From PALSA-1353 sp036267155 (GTDB lineage: Bacteria > Planctomycetota > Phycisphaerae > Tepidisphaerales > Tepidisphaeraceae): a stretch of 64,000 nt of DNA. The translations under genes and the position numbers were made by a program. Location: the NCBI GenBank assembly GCA_036267155.1, contig DATAWP010000003.1:52412-116411 (forward strand), written 5' to 3'. Below are positions 1-9,052 of this stretch, piece after piece (the first letter of the stretch is position 1; each line of letters opens with the position of its first letter). Below the pieces are notes generated by a model. The model saw only the letters and a list, made by a program, of their open reading frames with translations, ran no database searches and was not told where the DNA came from.

Positions 1-211
1 CCGCGTCGGCCCAGACGCGGGGAGATTCGCCGTCGCCGAAGAATTCCAGATGGACGACGTTGGGGTTGCAGCAGACGGGGCAGTCTTCGACATACTGCTG
101 CTCGGGGCCGGCGGAGGGGTCCAGCGGGATAACGATCTGCTCGCCGCAGGTGGGGCAGACGTATGAGCCTTCATCGGCTGGTCGGCGGCGGTTTTTGTTC
201 CGCTTCTTCAT
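1..211 (-). CDS. CPXCG-type cysteine-rich zinc-ribbon protein (partial, 3' end outside window)
   Basis: Reading leftward from an ATG at 211, the frame stays open to the window edge, so about 70 residues are seen and the C-terminus is missing. After a basic start (MKKRNKNRRRP) there is CPTCG and, about 25 residues later, CPVCC, the paired CPxC knuckles of the small CPXCG zinc-ribbon family. Between them lies an acidic Pro/Gly stretch, and an acidic segment (EFFGDGES) follows. The biochemical role of this family is unknown to me. The next gene upstream (219-491) is on the same strand only 7 bases away, so the two are probably co-transcribed. Confidence 0.7.
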   Translation of the reverse strand, partial: MKKRNKNRRRPADEGSYVCPTCGEQIVIPLDPSAGPEQQYVEDCPVCCNPNVVHLEFFGDGESPRVWADA

Positions 212-218
212 GCGGGAT

Positions 219-491
219 TCAATTCAACAGTTTCGCCTTTGCGTTCTGCAGGTTTTGTTTTTCCTGATTCAGCATCTGCTTGAATTCCGAGCTGCTTTGA
301 TCCGGCTGGGTCGTGTCGAGGAATTTTTTCAGGAGGACGATCTTCTCTTTCGAAACGGCCTCCTGAATCTTGGCGGCCTGCTGCTCTTCGTTTGTGGCTA
401 CGTTCTGGGCGGCTTCGGGATGATTCACGCCCCACCAGACTCCCAAGCCGGCTCCCACTACCAAGATCAAGAGATGTGAAATGAGTTTCAT
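219..491 (-). CDS. Small membrane-anchored hypothetical protein
   Basis: A 90-residue protein with one N-terminal hydrophobic segment (about residues 3-22, ending GVWWGV), which is either an uncleaved anchor or a signal peptide. The rest is a polar, Gln/Lys/Glu-rich helix likely to form a coiled coil. A DTTQPDQSS stretch recalls the Thr-Gln-Pro linkers of other proteins in this window. It lies directly upstream of the CPXCG gene on the same strand. I do not recognise a family; the topology suggests a short coiled coil outside or beneath the membrane. Confidence 0.5.
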   Translation of the reverse strand: MKLISHLLILVVGAGLGVWWGVNHPEAAQNVATNEEQQAAKIQEAVSKEKIVLLKKFLDTTQPDQSSSEFKQMLNQEKQNLQNAKAKLLN

Positions 492-579
492 TTGGCGCCC
501 GAGGTTAGAGAATGGTCGGTCAATACGCCGCGTGAGACACCCGCCAGATGAAGTCGGCAGGCCGCGCCGGAGGCCGTGA

Positions 580-1827
580 CTATTTGACGACCGGCAGCGC
601 GTGGCGATCTTTTTCCACCTTCTCCCATCCGCTGCCCAGGTCGCCGATCGGGTCGGGCGGGAGAATGTCCACCTTCTTTTCGCCGAGCTTTGCTTCGCCG
701 CGCTGTACCTTCTGCTCGAATTGCCGGCACTCGATCAGCAGGCGATCGAGAATTTCTTCCTCCGGCACGTTGGCTACTTTTTCACCCTGCACGTAAATGA
801 TTCCCTTGCGATCGCCGGCGAAGATGGCGATGTCCGCGCCCTCGCATTCGCCGGGGCCGTTGACCACGCAGCCCATCACGGCCACCTTCATCGGCACCGT
901 AATTTCCTTCGCCAGTTGCTTGCGAACGTCCTGCACCAGCTTGAACAAATCCACTTGAATTCGCCCGCACGTGGGACACGCGATCAGTTCCGCGCCGATG
1001 CGAGTCCTCAGCCCAAGCACGTAGAGCAATTCCAATCCATCTTCCACTTCGTAGATGGGATCGTTGGCATAGCTGATGCGGATCGTGTCGCCGATGCCGC
1101 TGCACAGCAAATGCCCCAGCGGAACGACCGAGCGGATGGTTCCGGTCTCCTTCGGACCGGCGTGCGTCACGCCCAGGTGCAGCGGATAATCAAACCGCTG
1201 GCTGATCTCCTTGTACGCGTCGATCACCAGTTCCGGATCGATGCTCTTGGCACTGATGACGATGTCGTGGAAATCCTCGTCGTGAAAGATGTCCAGATAC
1301 TCTTCCAGCTTGGCGATCATGATGGCCAAAAGATGGCCGTTCTTGTTGTTGGAGAAAACCCCGCCCAATTCCTTCATTCGTTTTTGCTTGTCGCGGCGTT
1401 CGACGATGGAGCCTTCATTGACGCCGACGCGGATGGGGATTTTGCGGGCCTTGCAGGCCTGAATGACATCCTTCACCTGGCTGCGGTCGCTGATGTTGCC
1501 GGGGTTAAGTCGAATCTTGTGAATGCCGGCTTCGACGGCTTCCAGCGCCCGCTGAAAATGGAAATGCACATCAGCGACGATGGGAACGTTCACGCGCGGC
1601 AAGATTTCCTTCAAGGCGGCGGTGTCCTTCCGCTCCGGCACGGCGACGCGCACGATGTCGGCCCCGGCCGCGGCCAACTTGTGAATCTCCGCCACGCATC
1701 TATCAATGTCCCAGGTATATCCGGAGGTCATGGTTTGCACGGCCACCGGGGCATCCCCGCCGATGCCGACGAACCCATGGGCTTGATCACCGATGACAAC
1801 TTTGCGCGTCTTGCGTCGAGGAAACAT
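580..1827 (-). CDS. ispG: 4-hydroxy-3-methylbut-2-enyl diphosphate synthase (flavodoxin/ferredoxin)
   Basis: IspG/GcpE converts MEcPP to HMBPP in the non-mevalonate isoprenoid pathway using a [4Fe-4S] cluster. The protein is about 415 residues. The N-terminal TIM barrel starts with MTSGYTWDID and runs through VADVHFHF and IRLNPGNI. The C-terminal cluster domain has CPTC at about 284-287, then Cys about 320 and Glu about 327 in GCVVNGPGE, matching the three-Cys-plus-Glu ligand set of the family. The frame is open 39 codons further upstream, but I chose the ATG at 1827 because GGGAG sits about 6 bases before it and the upstream extension (a hydrophobic FSICRGFFAFLG stretch) is foreign to the family. 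The short C-terminal tail after about residue 370 is divergent. Confidence 0.95.
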   Translation of the reverse strand: MFPRRKTRKVVIGDQAHGFVGIGGDAPVAVQTMTSGYTWDIDRCVAEIHKLAAAGADIVRVAVPERKDTAALKEILPRVNVPIVADVHFHFQRALEAVEAGIHKIRLNPGNISDRSQVKDVIQACKARKIPIRVGVNEGSIVERRDKQKRMKELGGVFSNNKNGHLLAIMIAKLEEYLDIFHDEDFHDIVISAKSIDPELVIDAYKEISQRFDYPLHLGVTHAGPKETGTIRSVVPLGHLLCSGIGDTIRISYANDPIYEVEDGLELLYVLGLRTRIGAELIACPTCGRIQVDLFKLVQDVRKQLAKEITVPMKVAVMGCVVNGPGECEGADIAIFAGDRKGIIYVQGEKVANVPEEEILDRLLIECRQFEQKVQRGEAKLGEKKVDILPPDPIGDLGSGWEKVEKDRHALPVVK

Positions 1828-2155
1828 CCAGGCTCCCAAAAAAGCGAAAAAACCTCGGCAAATGCTAAAGATCCCCGCCATCCCCGTCAACGCCGGGATC
1901 GATTTCGGGCTTATCGGGCCTGTTTGCGGTCTGTGCTTTGGCAACGCATGAACATGTCAAATAATAACGAACGGAGAGTTTAACCGGCCGGCTTTTATCA
2001 GGAAAATGGCCGCCGAGCGTAAAGGAGCGGAGACGGAGCACCGATATTTTTGCGAGTGGGGGAGCCCGCGACGGCGTTTACGCCACACGGAACCGATGAA
2101 CAGGGCGGCGGAATGGGTGAGAGTTTGCTGACATGAGTTTTAAGTGGAGCAGCCG

Positions 2156-3010
2156 ATGATTGAGACAATTAATTCCGCGCCTTTGATCGACGCTTTTATC
2201 GAAAAGCACCCGGTCCTCAAGGCGTTGCCGGAAAATACCAGCCGCATTTTGCGCATGACCAGTGATCAGGATTGCAACACCCATCAGTTGCTGAAGCTGA
2301 TTTCGCAGGACGCGGCGCTGGCCGGGTCCATCATGAAGGCGGTCAACAGCGCGTTCTACGCGCTGCAGACAAAAGTCACGCGACTGGACCGGGCCGTTGC
2401 GCTCATGGGGCTGCGGGCGGTGAAGGAAGTCGCCCTCTCGTCGTGCCTGTCCACCTTGTGCAAACCCGTTCGGCTTGGCTCATACGACGGCCGGGACTTG
2501 TGGGATCACAGCGTCGGCGTGGCCATCCTGGCCCGCGAGTTGGCGATTCAGTCAAAGGCGCTTGATCCCGAGGAAGCGTTCCTCGCCGGCATGATGCATG
2601 ACATCGCCCTCCTATTGGCTTTGCAATCCGAAGCGGAATTGGGAACAAAATTGATTAGCGGAGCCGAGGCAAGCAGTGAGCCGTTCGTCGCCGAGGAAAA
2701 TCGCGTCTTCGGATTCAACCACTGCGAACTGGGCGACCGATTGGCGGCCAAGTGGAATCTAGCGCCGCAAATCGAGGCGGTGATCCGCTGGCACCATGAG
2801 CCGGAGGCTGCCCCCGCCGAGCACGCTCTGCTGGTCCGGCACATTTATGCGGCCGACACCTGGTGTTGCGACGCGGGCGTGGGATTTCCGCTGACCTGTA
2901 AACATCAGCAAGTGAGCGACGATCTGCTGGAGAAGATTCACCTCGGGCGGGAAACCGCGGCCGCCACGGCGGCGAAATTGCCGGTTCTGCTCCGCCTGCA
3001 TTTGGGATAG
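2156..3010 (+). CDS. HDOD-domain signalling protein
   Basis: A 284-residue, single-domain HDOD protein. HDOD domains resemble HD phosphohydrolases but usually lack catalytic activity and act in bacterial signalling. The core is visible as LLKLISQDAALAGSIMKAVN, then AVALMGLRAVKEVALSS, an HSVGVAI segment, and MMHDIALLLAL, followed by a final WHHEPE. The HD pair is kept at MMHDIA. A GTG at 2144 is in frame, but GGAG at 2146-2149 lies 6 bases before the ATG at 2156, so the ATG is the likelier start. It stands alone between ispG (opposite strand) and tRNA-Ser. The partner or output is unknown. Confidence 0.85.
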   Translation: MIETINSAPLIDAFIEKHPVLKALPENTSRILRMTSDQDCNTHQLLKLISQDAALAGSIMKAVNSAFYALQTKVTRLDRAVALMGLRAVKEVALSSCLSTLCKPVRLGSYDGRDLWDHSVGVAILARELAIQSKALDPEEAFLAGMMHDIALLLALQSEAELGTKLISGAEASSEPFVAEENRVFGFNHCELGDRLAAKWNLAPQIEAVIRWHHEPEAAPAEHALLVRHIYAADTWCCDAGVGFPLTCKHQQVSDDLLEKIHLGRETAAATAAKLPVLLRLHLG

Positions 3011-3064
3011 ACCGCCGACCGTTCTTGTTTTTTGGCCGCTTTCGTTTACCTTTTGCGGATTGCC

Positions 3065-3155
3065 GGAGAGGTGGCCGAGTGGCTGAAGGCGACGGTTTGC
3101 TAAACCGTTATACGGGCTAAAACCTGTATCTCGGGTTCGAATCCCGACCTCTCCG
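3065..3155 (+). tRNA. tRNA-Ser (anticodon GCT)
   Basis: A full class II cloverleaf is visible. The acceptor arm GGAGAGG (3065-3071) pairs with CCTCTCC (3148-3154), with G discriminator at 3155. The anticodon stem ACGGT/ACCGT encloses the loop with GCT at 3099-3101, reading AGC/AGT. The long variable arm (ATACGGG...CCTGTAT) and the TΨC loop GGTTCGAATCC are those of serine tRNA. CCA is not encoded. A short T run follows at 3156. Confidence 0.97.
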
Positions 3156-3436
3156 TTTTTCATATCTTGATGCTGCCGTCGTGTTCCCAACGGCGTCCCA
3201 TAAACGTTAATAGATATGAATCTTAAGATAAGCGCCTAAATGCTTCGGACATGTCTCCCGATCATTACGAACAGAACATCCGTCATAGACCCACGGAAAT
3301 GATCGCCGAGTTCGGCGTGCGCTCACGTACGGCGCGAAGGTCGTGAACTGATCTTCGTCCGTTGCGGGGCACAGCGTGTTGCCGGTGCACGCGTGTGCAT
3401 GGTGAATTTCGCGGCGGTATCTGCCGCACGAAGCGA

Positions 3437-4021
3437 ATGAACTCGAAAACGCGAAACCGCTTTCTGACTGCCCAAGCCATGGTGGGGATCATCATCTGGG
3501 CGTTCCTGGCTCCGGCGGCTGCGCGCGCCGGACGCTGGATGCCGTTGGATGTGTCGAGCAAGGAATATGAGATCAAAGCCGCGTTCATCTTCAACTTCGC
3601 GCAGTTCACGCAGTGGCCGGACTCGGCGTTCTCGAGCAGGGATGCTCCCTTCGTGGTCGCGGTTATCGGAGATGATCCTTTCGGACCTGCGCTTCAGCAG
3701 GTCATGGATGGCAGGTCCGTCGCGGGGCACCCGATTATCGTGAAACATTTCGATTCACCGGGGCAAATCCACGGCTGCCACGTGCTTTACGTACCGGCTT
3801 CAGAGGAGGATCACCTGACAGATATCTTCAATGCCGTCGGAAATCAGCCGATCTTAACGGTGGGAGAAACGTCAAAGTTTCTCTGGGCCGGAGGGATCAT
3901 TCAATTCCTCATCGCGGATGGGAAAATTCGCTTTGAGATCGCCCCGGATGCCGCCGACAAAGCCGGTCTGCGACTGAGTTCCAGGCTGTTGAGTCTCGCC
4001 AAGATATTCAAAAAGCATTGA
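3437..4021 (+). CDS. YfiR-family periplasmic regulator (DUF4154)
   Basis: About 194 residues. The chosen ATG at 3437 gives a classical Sec signal peptide (basic MNSKTRNR, hydrophobic core, AAARA-G cleavage region), which an earlier in-frame ATG at 3362 would bury. The mature part has family landmarks: YEIKAAFIFNFAQFTQWP, FVVAVIGDDPFG, HVLYVP, LTVGE, and IIQFLIADGKIRFEI, ending LRLSSRLLSLA. In Pseudomonas, YfiR is a periplasmic repressor of YfiN, whose sensor domain is of the CHASE8 type. Here the next gene encodes a CHASE8-like sensor kinase, which fits a role as its periplasmic partner (inference). Confidence 0.85.
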   Translation: MNSKTRNRFLTAQAMVGIIIWAFLAPAAARAGRWMPLDVSSKEYEIKAAFIFNFAQFTQWPDSAFSSRDAPFVVAVIGDDPFGPALQQVMDGRSVAGHPIIVKHFDSPGQIHGCHVLYVPASEEDHLTDIFNAVGNQPILTVGETSKFLWAGGIIQFLIADGKIRFEIAPDAADKAGLRLSSRLLSLAKIFKKH

Positions 4022-4067
4022 TCGACGGACGCGGTCGTTGGAGCGACAGAAAGAGGCGAAGCGAATT

Positions 4068-6431
4068 ATGCGAATGATGCAAAGACTCAGTCTTCGGGGA
4101 AAACTGATCGTGCTCGGCATGATCAGCACGAGCGTGGCGATGCTGATCGCCTGCACGATCTTCCTGCTCTACGACTACCGGCAGATGAAGAACCGGACCA
4201 TCGACGACTGGAAGACGATGGCGCGCATCGCCGCCGAGGACGAAATGGTCCCCGTCAGCTTTGAAAATCCGGATGATGCCTCCGCGACTCTGCGCGCCCT
4301 GGGCGTCCAGCCGGAACTGCAATCCGCCGCGGTGTACAACGCCGCCGGCCAGATGATGGCCCAATACAAGCGCACTGGATATTTCGGCACGCTGCCGCCC
4401 CGGCCTAGCGCCGAGGGGATTCAATTCGGCGCCGCATTTCTCGACGTATGGCAACCCATCGTCATGCCGGATGGCAAGCAGATTGGATGGGTCTACACCA
4501 ACAGCGACCTGCACGCCCTGCGCGAGCACATGACCAATTACCTGCTGGTGATTCTACTGGTGCTGTCGATCACTTTGGTGGGAACGTTTGTGCTGGTCGA
4601 GCGCCTGCAGCGAGTGATTTCAAGGCCCATCCTGAGCTTGACCGGTGTCGCACGATCGGTCTCGGCCGGCAAAGATTACACCCTGCGCGTTGGAACGGCC
4701 CAGGCGCCATCGGATGAGTTGGGCGCGCTGATGGGGTGTTTCGATGAAATGCTTTCGGAGATTCAGAAACGCGATGCCGAGCTGACCCGCCACCGCGAGA
4801 ATCTAGAGGAGGAAGTCTCGAACCGTACATCCGAGCTGAAGCTGACCAACACGATGCTGGAGGCCGCGAAAGTCAAGGCGGAGGAAGCCAACGCCGCCAA
4901 ATCGGCGTTCCTGGCCAACATGAGCCATGAAATCCGCACGCCGATGACCGCGATTCTGGGTTACGCCGACCTGATGCTCTCTCCCGTGCAGACGATGTCG
5001 GACCGGATCAACTGTCTCCAGGTGGTCCGCCGCAATGCCCGTCACCTGATGGATCTCATCAACGACATCCTGGACATCAGCAAGATCGAAGCCGAAAAGA
5101 TGACGGTCGAGAAGATTCCGCACGACATCGCCCAGACGGCAGTGGAAGTGGTCTCCATGCTGCGTCCCAAGGCGGTCGCCAAGCAACTGGCGATGCGCGT
5201 CGAGTTCATCGGGCCGATCCCCGCCAAGGTCAAAACCGATCCGCTTCGCCTCAAACAGGTCCTGGTGAATCTGACGGGCAATGCGATCAAATTCACCGAG
5301 TCCGGCGAGATCTGCCTGAAAGTCTCCGTGCAACAGCAGGGATCGACCAGCCGGGTCCAGTTTGACGTTTGCGATACCGGAATCGGAATGACGCCGGAGC
5401 AGGTCCAGCGTCTTTTCCAGCCGTTCGTGCAGGCGGACGATTCCATGACCCGCAGATACGGCGGCACCGGGTTGGGCCTGGTCATCAGCAAACGCCTCTC
5501 CCAGTTCATGGGCGGGGACCTTTCCGTGAATTCCCAGATTGGAAAGGGAAGCATGTTCTCGCTCTGGGTTGACGGCGGATCGCTGGATGGAATCGAGATG
5601 CGCCAGGATCTGACGGAGTCCACGCTGTCGATCGACGGCGAGGTGGCCCCATCCGAGCAATTCACGCTTCGCGGTCGAATCCTGCTCGCCGAGGACGGCA
5701 TCGACAACCAGCACCTGCTGACGATGTACCTGACCATGGCCGGCGCCGAGGTGGCGGTCGCGCCCAACGGCCGCGACGCGCTGGAGAAAATGCGAAACGG
5801 ACAATTCGATCTGATCCTGATGGATATGCAGATGCCCGAGATGGACGGCTACACCGCCACGGCCGAGCTGCGCCGCATGGGCTTTAAGTTGCCGATCATC
5901 GCGCTGACGGCCCACGCGATGAGCGGCGACCGCGCCCGCTGCCTCGCCGCCGGATGCTCCGACTATCTCACCAAGCCGATTGACCGTGAACTGCTGCTGC
6001 GGACAACGTTCAGCTATCTTCCCAAGAGCGGACCCGCCGCGCGCACGCCGCAACCGTCGCCCGCATCCCATTCGCCGGGGCCCGTGCCGGTCCCCTCCGG
6101 TCCGGAGGCCGTCGCATCGGCCATGCAAAAAGCCGTGGAGGGATTCGTCGGCCGACTGCCGGCCCGCGTGGCCTCGCTCAACTCGTTCGTCGAGGCCGGC
6201 GAGATCGAAGAACTCCGCAGATTGACCCACCAACTCAAGGGCGCCGGCGCGGGATATGGCTTCCCGCAAATCACCGAAACCGCCGCCCGCGTTGAGGCGC
6301 TGATCAAGTCCTCCGAACAGCTCGAAACGATTCGGGGAGGAGTGAACGAACTGGTCCAGCTCATTCGTTCCGTCAAGGGCTACAACCGAACCAAGGAGAC
6401 AAATGGTTCAGCAGAAACTGCTCATCGTTGA
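4068..6431 (+). CDS. Hybrid sensor histidine kinase: CHASE8-HAMP-HisKA-HATPase-REC-HPt
   Basis: About 787 residues. TM1 is about 12-35. A periplasmic CHASE8-like region follows, with the DDASATLRALGVQPELQSAA pattern. TM2 is about 158-180, then HAMP and a coiled coil. HisKA has the phospho-acceptor at about H287 in SHEIRTPM. The HATPase has an N box (GNAIKFTESG), DTGIGM and GGTGLGL. The receiver has Asp about 586 in LMDMQMPEMDG, and the HPt has His about 721 in THQLKGAGAGYGF. All phosphorelay residues are present. An in-frame TTG at 4038 exists, but the ATG at 4068 gives the better N-terminus. The last 29 bases overlap the following REC-GGDEF-EAL gene, so the HPt may pass phosphate to that receiver. 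A YfiR-like protein is encoded just upstream. Confidence 0.92.
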   Translation: MRMMQRLSLRGKLIVLGMISTSVAMLIACTIFLLYDYRQMKNRTIDDWKTMARIAAEDEMVPVSFENPDDASATLRALGVQPELQSAAVYNAAGQMMAQYKRTGYFGTLPPRPSAEGIQFGAAFLDVWQPIVMPDGKQIGWVYTNSDLHALREHMTNYLLVILLVLSITLVGTFVLVERLQRVISRPILSLTGVARSVSAGKDYTLRVGTAQAPSDELGALMGCFDEMLSEIQKRDAELTRHRENLEEEVSNRTSELKLTNTMLEAAKVKAEEANAAKSAFLANMSHEIRTPMTAILGYADLMLSPVQTMSDRINCLQVVRRNARHLMDLINDILDISKIEAEKMTVEKIPHDIAQTAVEVVSMLRPKAVAKQLAMRVEFIGPIPAKVKTDPLRLKQVLVNLTGNAIKFTESGEICLKVSVQQQGSTSRVQFDVCDTGIGMTPEQVQRLFQPFVQADDSMTRRYGGTGLGLVISKRLSQFMGGDLSVNSQIGKGSMFSLWVDGGSLDGIEMRQDLTESTLSIDGEVAPSEQFTLRGRILLAEDGIDNQHLLTMYLTMAGAEVAVAPNGRDALEKMRNGQFDLILMDMQMPEMDGYTATAELRRMGFKLPIIALTAHAMSGDRARCLAAGCSDYLTKPIDRELLLRTTFSYLPKSGPAARTPQPSPASHSPGPVPVPSGPEAVASAMQKAVEGFVGRLPARVASLNSFVEAGEIEELRRLTHQLKGAGAGYGFPQITETAARVEALIKSSEQLETIRGGVNELVQLIRSVKGYNRTKETNGSAETAHR

Positions 6432-9015
6432 CGATTCGCCCGACATTCATGAACTCGTCCAGGCATGGCTCGTCACCGAGCCGCTGCAATTCTTTTCTTG
6501 CCTGGATGGCGAGCGAGCCGCCGACACTGCGCGAGCCGTGCGCCCGGACCTGATCCTGCTGGACGTTGATCTGCCGGGCCTCAACGGCTTTCAGATTTGC
6601 GCCAAGCTCAAAGCCGATCCCATCACCGTTGACATCCCCATCGTCTTTCTGACCGGCGCTTCATCCACCGAGGAAAAACTGCGCGGCCTGGAACTGGGCG
6701 CGGCCGACTATGTCATCAAGCCCTTCGACCCGGCCGAGCTGCGCGCCCGCGTTCGATCCTCGCTCCAGAGCAAGGGTCTCATGGATCTCCTGGCGCAGAA
6801 AGCCCTCACGCTTCAGGAGAGCGAAGAACGCTTCCGCGTCCTGGCTGAAAATTCTTCCGACGCCATTTCGCGTCACGATCCGAACGGGATTTATCTGTAT
6901 GCGTCGCCCGCCTCCCGCGCCATTCTGGGCTATGCTCCGGACCAATTGCAGGGCCGCGCGCTCGCGGAATTCGTGCATCCCGAAGACCGCCCCGCCCTCG
7001 ACGCCTGCTATCGCACGTCGCGAGCTTCGGGCGAAACCGGCACGATCGAGTTCCGATTCCTCCGCAGCGACGGGCAATATGTCTGGCTCGAATCCACTTG
7101 CCGAACGCTGGCGGATGCGCGCGACGGCTCGGTGCGCGAGATCCACGCCTCGGCACGCGACGTGACGGTCCGCAAGCAGATGGAGCACCGCGAGCAGACC
7201 CGGGCCGAGGTTCTGGAAATGATCGCCCAGGGCCAGCCGCTCAACGAAATTCTTCGCCGGCTGATCGAAGCCGCCGAGCATCAGGAACCGCAGGCCGTCG
7301 CCGCCGGAGTCATGCTTTGCGGCGGATTCCTCCACCACTGCGCCCCGCATTTGCCGACCCCGCTCGCCAGTTCTATCGAACGTCAGTTGTACTCCCTCCT
7401 CAATCGATTCGCCGCACTCTCCACCGAGAGAAACGAGCGCATCATCGTCTGCGATCTCACGACCGATCCCGCGTGGGAATCCCTCCGGCAGACCGTCGCC
7501 GAACATGGGCTGAAGTGCTGCTGGGCGATCCTGATCCATTCGCGCCACAAGGAATCATCCGGCGCGTTCGCTCTGTATTGGCGCGAAAATCACCGGCCCG
7601 ACGCATCGGCCATCGAGCTGATGAAATTGGCCAGCGATCTGACCGGCGTCGCGGTCGAGCATCGCCAGTTGACCGACCAGCTCACATTCCAGGCCCATCA
7701 CGATGCGATGACCCAACTGCCGAACCGGGAATTCTTCGCCGACCATTTGCAGCAAGCGCTGGCGGTTTCGCGCCGCAACAACCGCCCCGCCGCGGCGCTG
7801 CTTGTTGACGTGGACCGGTTCAAATACATCAACGACACCTACGGCCACCAGGCCGGCGACGAAATGCTCTGCCAAGTGGCCCACCGCCTTCGCCGCCGAT
7901 TGCGCGGATGCGATCTGCTGGCCCGCATGGGCGGCGACGAATTCGCCGCCATCCTCACCGACCTGACCCATCCCGAAGATGCCCACGCCGTCGCGATGGC
8001 GCTGATGGATGAGTTCAAGCAGCCCATTGATTTCCAGGGGCGCAAGCAATTCGTCACGATCAGCATCGGCTCGGCCGTTTTTCCGCGCGATGCCAGCGAC
8101 TCGACCTCGTTGCTCAAAAACGCCGATCTGGCCCTGTACCGAGCCAAGGATGACGGACGCAACGTCGCCCGGCCGTACACCGCCGACATGGGCGAAGGCA
8201 CCGTCGAGCGCATGGAACTGGAAGGCGCGCTCCGCCAGGCCGTGGAGAATCAAGAATTGAAGCTCCATTTCCAGCCGAAAGTGGACCGCGCCGGCCGCAT
8301 CAAGGGGCTGGAGGTGCTCCTGCGCTGGCATCATCCCACCCTGGGCATGGTGCCGCCGGCCAAGTTCATACCGCTGGCCGAAGATACCGGCGTGATTATT
8401 CCCATCGGCACCTGGGTGCTTCAGGAAGCCGCCCGGCAAACCCGCGCGTGGCTGTCGGCCGGCTTGCCGTTGACCCCCTTGTCCGTGAATGTCTCCACCG
8501 TCCAATTCGCTCAGCCGGATTTTATCCGCACCGTCGGCAACGCGCTGGAAACCTCCGGCGTCCCCGAACGATGGCTCGAAATCGAACTGACCGAAACCCT
8601 GCTGATGCGCAACATCCGCGATGCCGGCGACAAGCTGTCGCAACTGCGCGAGATGAAGGTCGCCGTTGCCGTCGATGATTTCGGCACCGGCTACTCCTCC
8701 CTGGCGTACTTGCAGCGGCTCTCGCTGGAGACATTGAAGATCGCCGACACCTTCGTCAACACGATCGACACCGGCCGCAACGGCGGCAGCGGACGCGCGA
8801 TCATCGGCGCGATCGTCGCCCTGGCCCAGAGTCTCGGCCTCAAAGTCGTCGCCGAGGGCGTCGAAACCGACGCCCAGTGCGATTTCCTGACGAAGATCGG
8901 CTGCGATTTCCTGCAGGGATATTTATTCAGCCCCCCGCGCCCCGCGGATCAGATCGAACCGATGCTCCGGCGCCAACTCGATACCGCCGCATCCCTGCTG
9001 GCCCGCTCCGCGTGA
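6403..9015 (+). CDS. Response regulator with PAS, GAF, GGDEF and EAL domains (c-di-GMP turnover)
   Basis: 870 residues. The REC domain (1-120) has phospho-Asp about 54 in ILLDVDLPG. PAS spans about 145-265 and a GAF-like segment about 270-430. The diguanylate cyclase has an intact GGDEF at about 510-514, with the inhibitory I-site RGCD five residues before it. In the EAL domain the signature reads EVL (Glu about 637), and the other metal/catalytic positions are kept: NVS, ELTET, DDFGTGYSSLAYL, LKI, VAEGVET. Both cyclase and phosphodiesterase could therefore be active. The start overlaps the end of the hybrid kinase, implying translational coupling and a dedicated phosphorelay into c-di-GMP metabolism. 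Confidence 0.93.
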   Translation: MVQQKLLIVDDSPDIHELVQAWLVTEPLQFFSCLDGERAADTARAVRPDLILLDVDLPGLNGFQICAKLKADPITVDIPIVFLTGASSTEEKLRGLELGAADYVIKPFDPAELRARVRSSLQSKGLMDLLAQKALTLQESEERFRVLAENSSDAISRHDPNGIYLYASPASRAILGYAPDQLQGRALAEFVHPEDRPALDACYRTSRASGETGTIEFRFLRSDGQYVWLESTCRTLADARDGSVREIHASARDVTVRKQMEHREQTRAEVLEMIAQGQPLNEILRRLIEAAEHQEPQAVAAGVMLCGGFLHHCAPHLPTPLASSIERQLYSLLNRFAALSTERNERIIVCDLTTDPAWESLRQTVAEHGLKCCWAILIHSRHKESSGAFALYWRENHRPDASAIELMKLASDLTGVAVEHRQLTDQLTFQAHHDAMTQLPNREFFADHLQQALAVSRRNNRPAAALLVDVDRFKYINDTYGHQAGDEMLCQVAHRLRRRLRGCDLLARMGGDEFAAILTDLTHPEDAHAVAMALMDEFKQPIDFQGRKQFVTISIGSAVFPRDASDSTSLLKNADLALYRAKDDGRNVARPYTADMGEGTVERMELEGALRQAVENQELKLHFQPKVDRAGRIKGLEVLLRWHHPTLGMVPPAKFIPLAEDTGVIIPIGTWVLQEAARQTRAWLSAGLPLTPLSVNVSTVQFAQPDFIRTVGNALETSGVPERWLEIELTETLLMRNIRDAGDKLSQLREMKVAVAVDDFGTGYSSLAYLQRLSLETLKIADTFVNTIDTGRNGGSGRAIIGAIVALAQSLGLKVVAEGVETDAQCDFLTKIGCDFLQGYLFSPPRPADQIEPMLRRQLDTAASLLARSA

Positions 9016-9030
9016 AACTCGGCGACGCGG

Positions 9031-9052
9031 CCTGCCGACTTCAGCCGGCAGG
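9031..9052. terminator. Short hairpin between convergent genes
   Basis: CCTGCCG (9031-9037) pairs with CGGCAGG (9046-9052) around an 8-base loop. It lies just after the stop of the GGDEF-EAL gene and covers the stop codon of the convergent glycosyltransferase gene. There is no clear T run on either strand, so it is a weak candidate for a shared terminator. Confidence 0.3.

Noticed and set aside
601..1983. Long frame opposite ispG
   Set aside because: High-GC mirror of a certain gene; the protein has no recognisable motifs. The same holds for frames opposite uvrA (31917-33959), rho (55022-56425), the hybrid kinase (4803-6269) and the GGDEF-EAL gene (7555-8643).
2078..2284. Leftward frame of 68 codons overlapping the HDOD gene
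   Set aside because: It covers the HDOD start on the other strand and has no family features.
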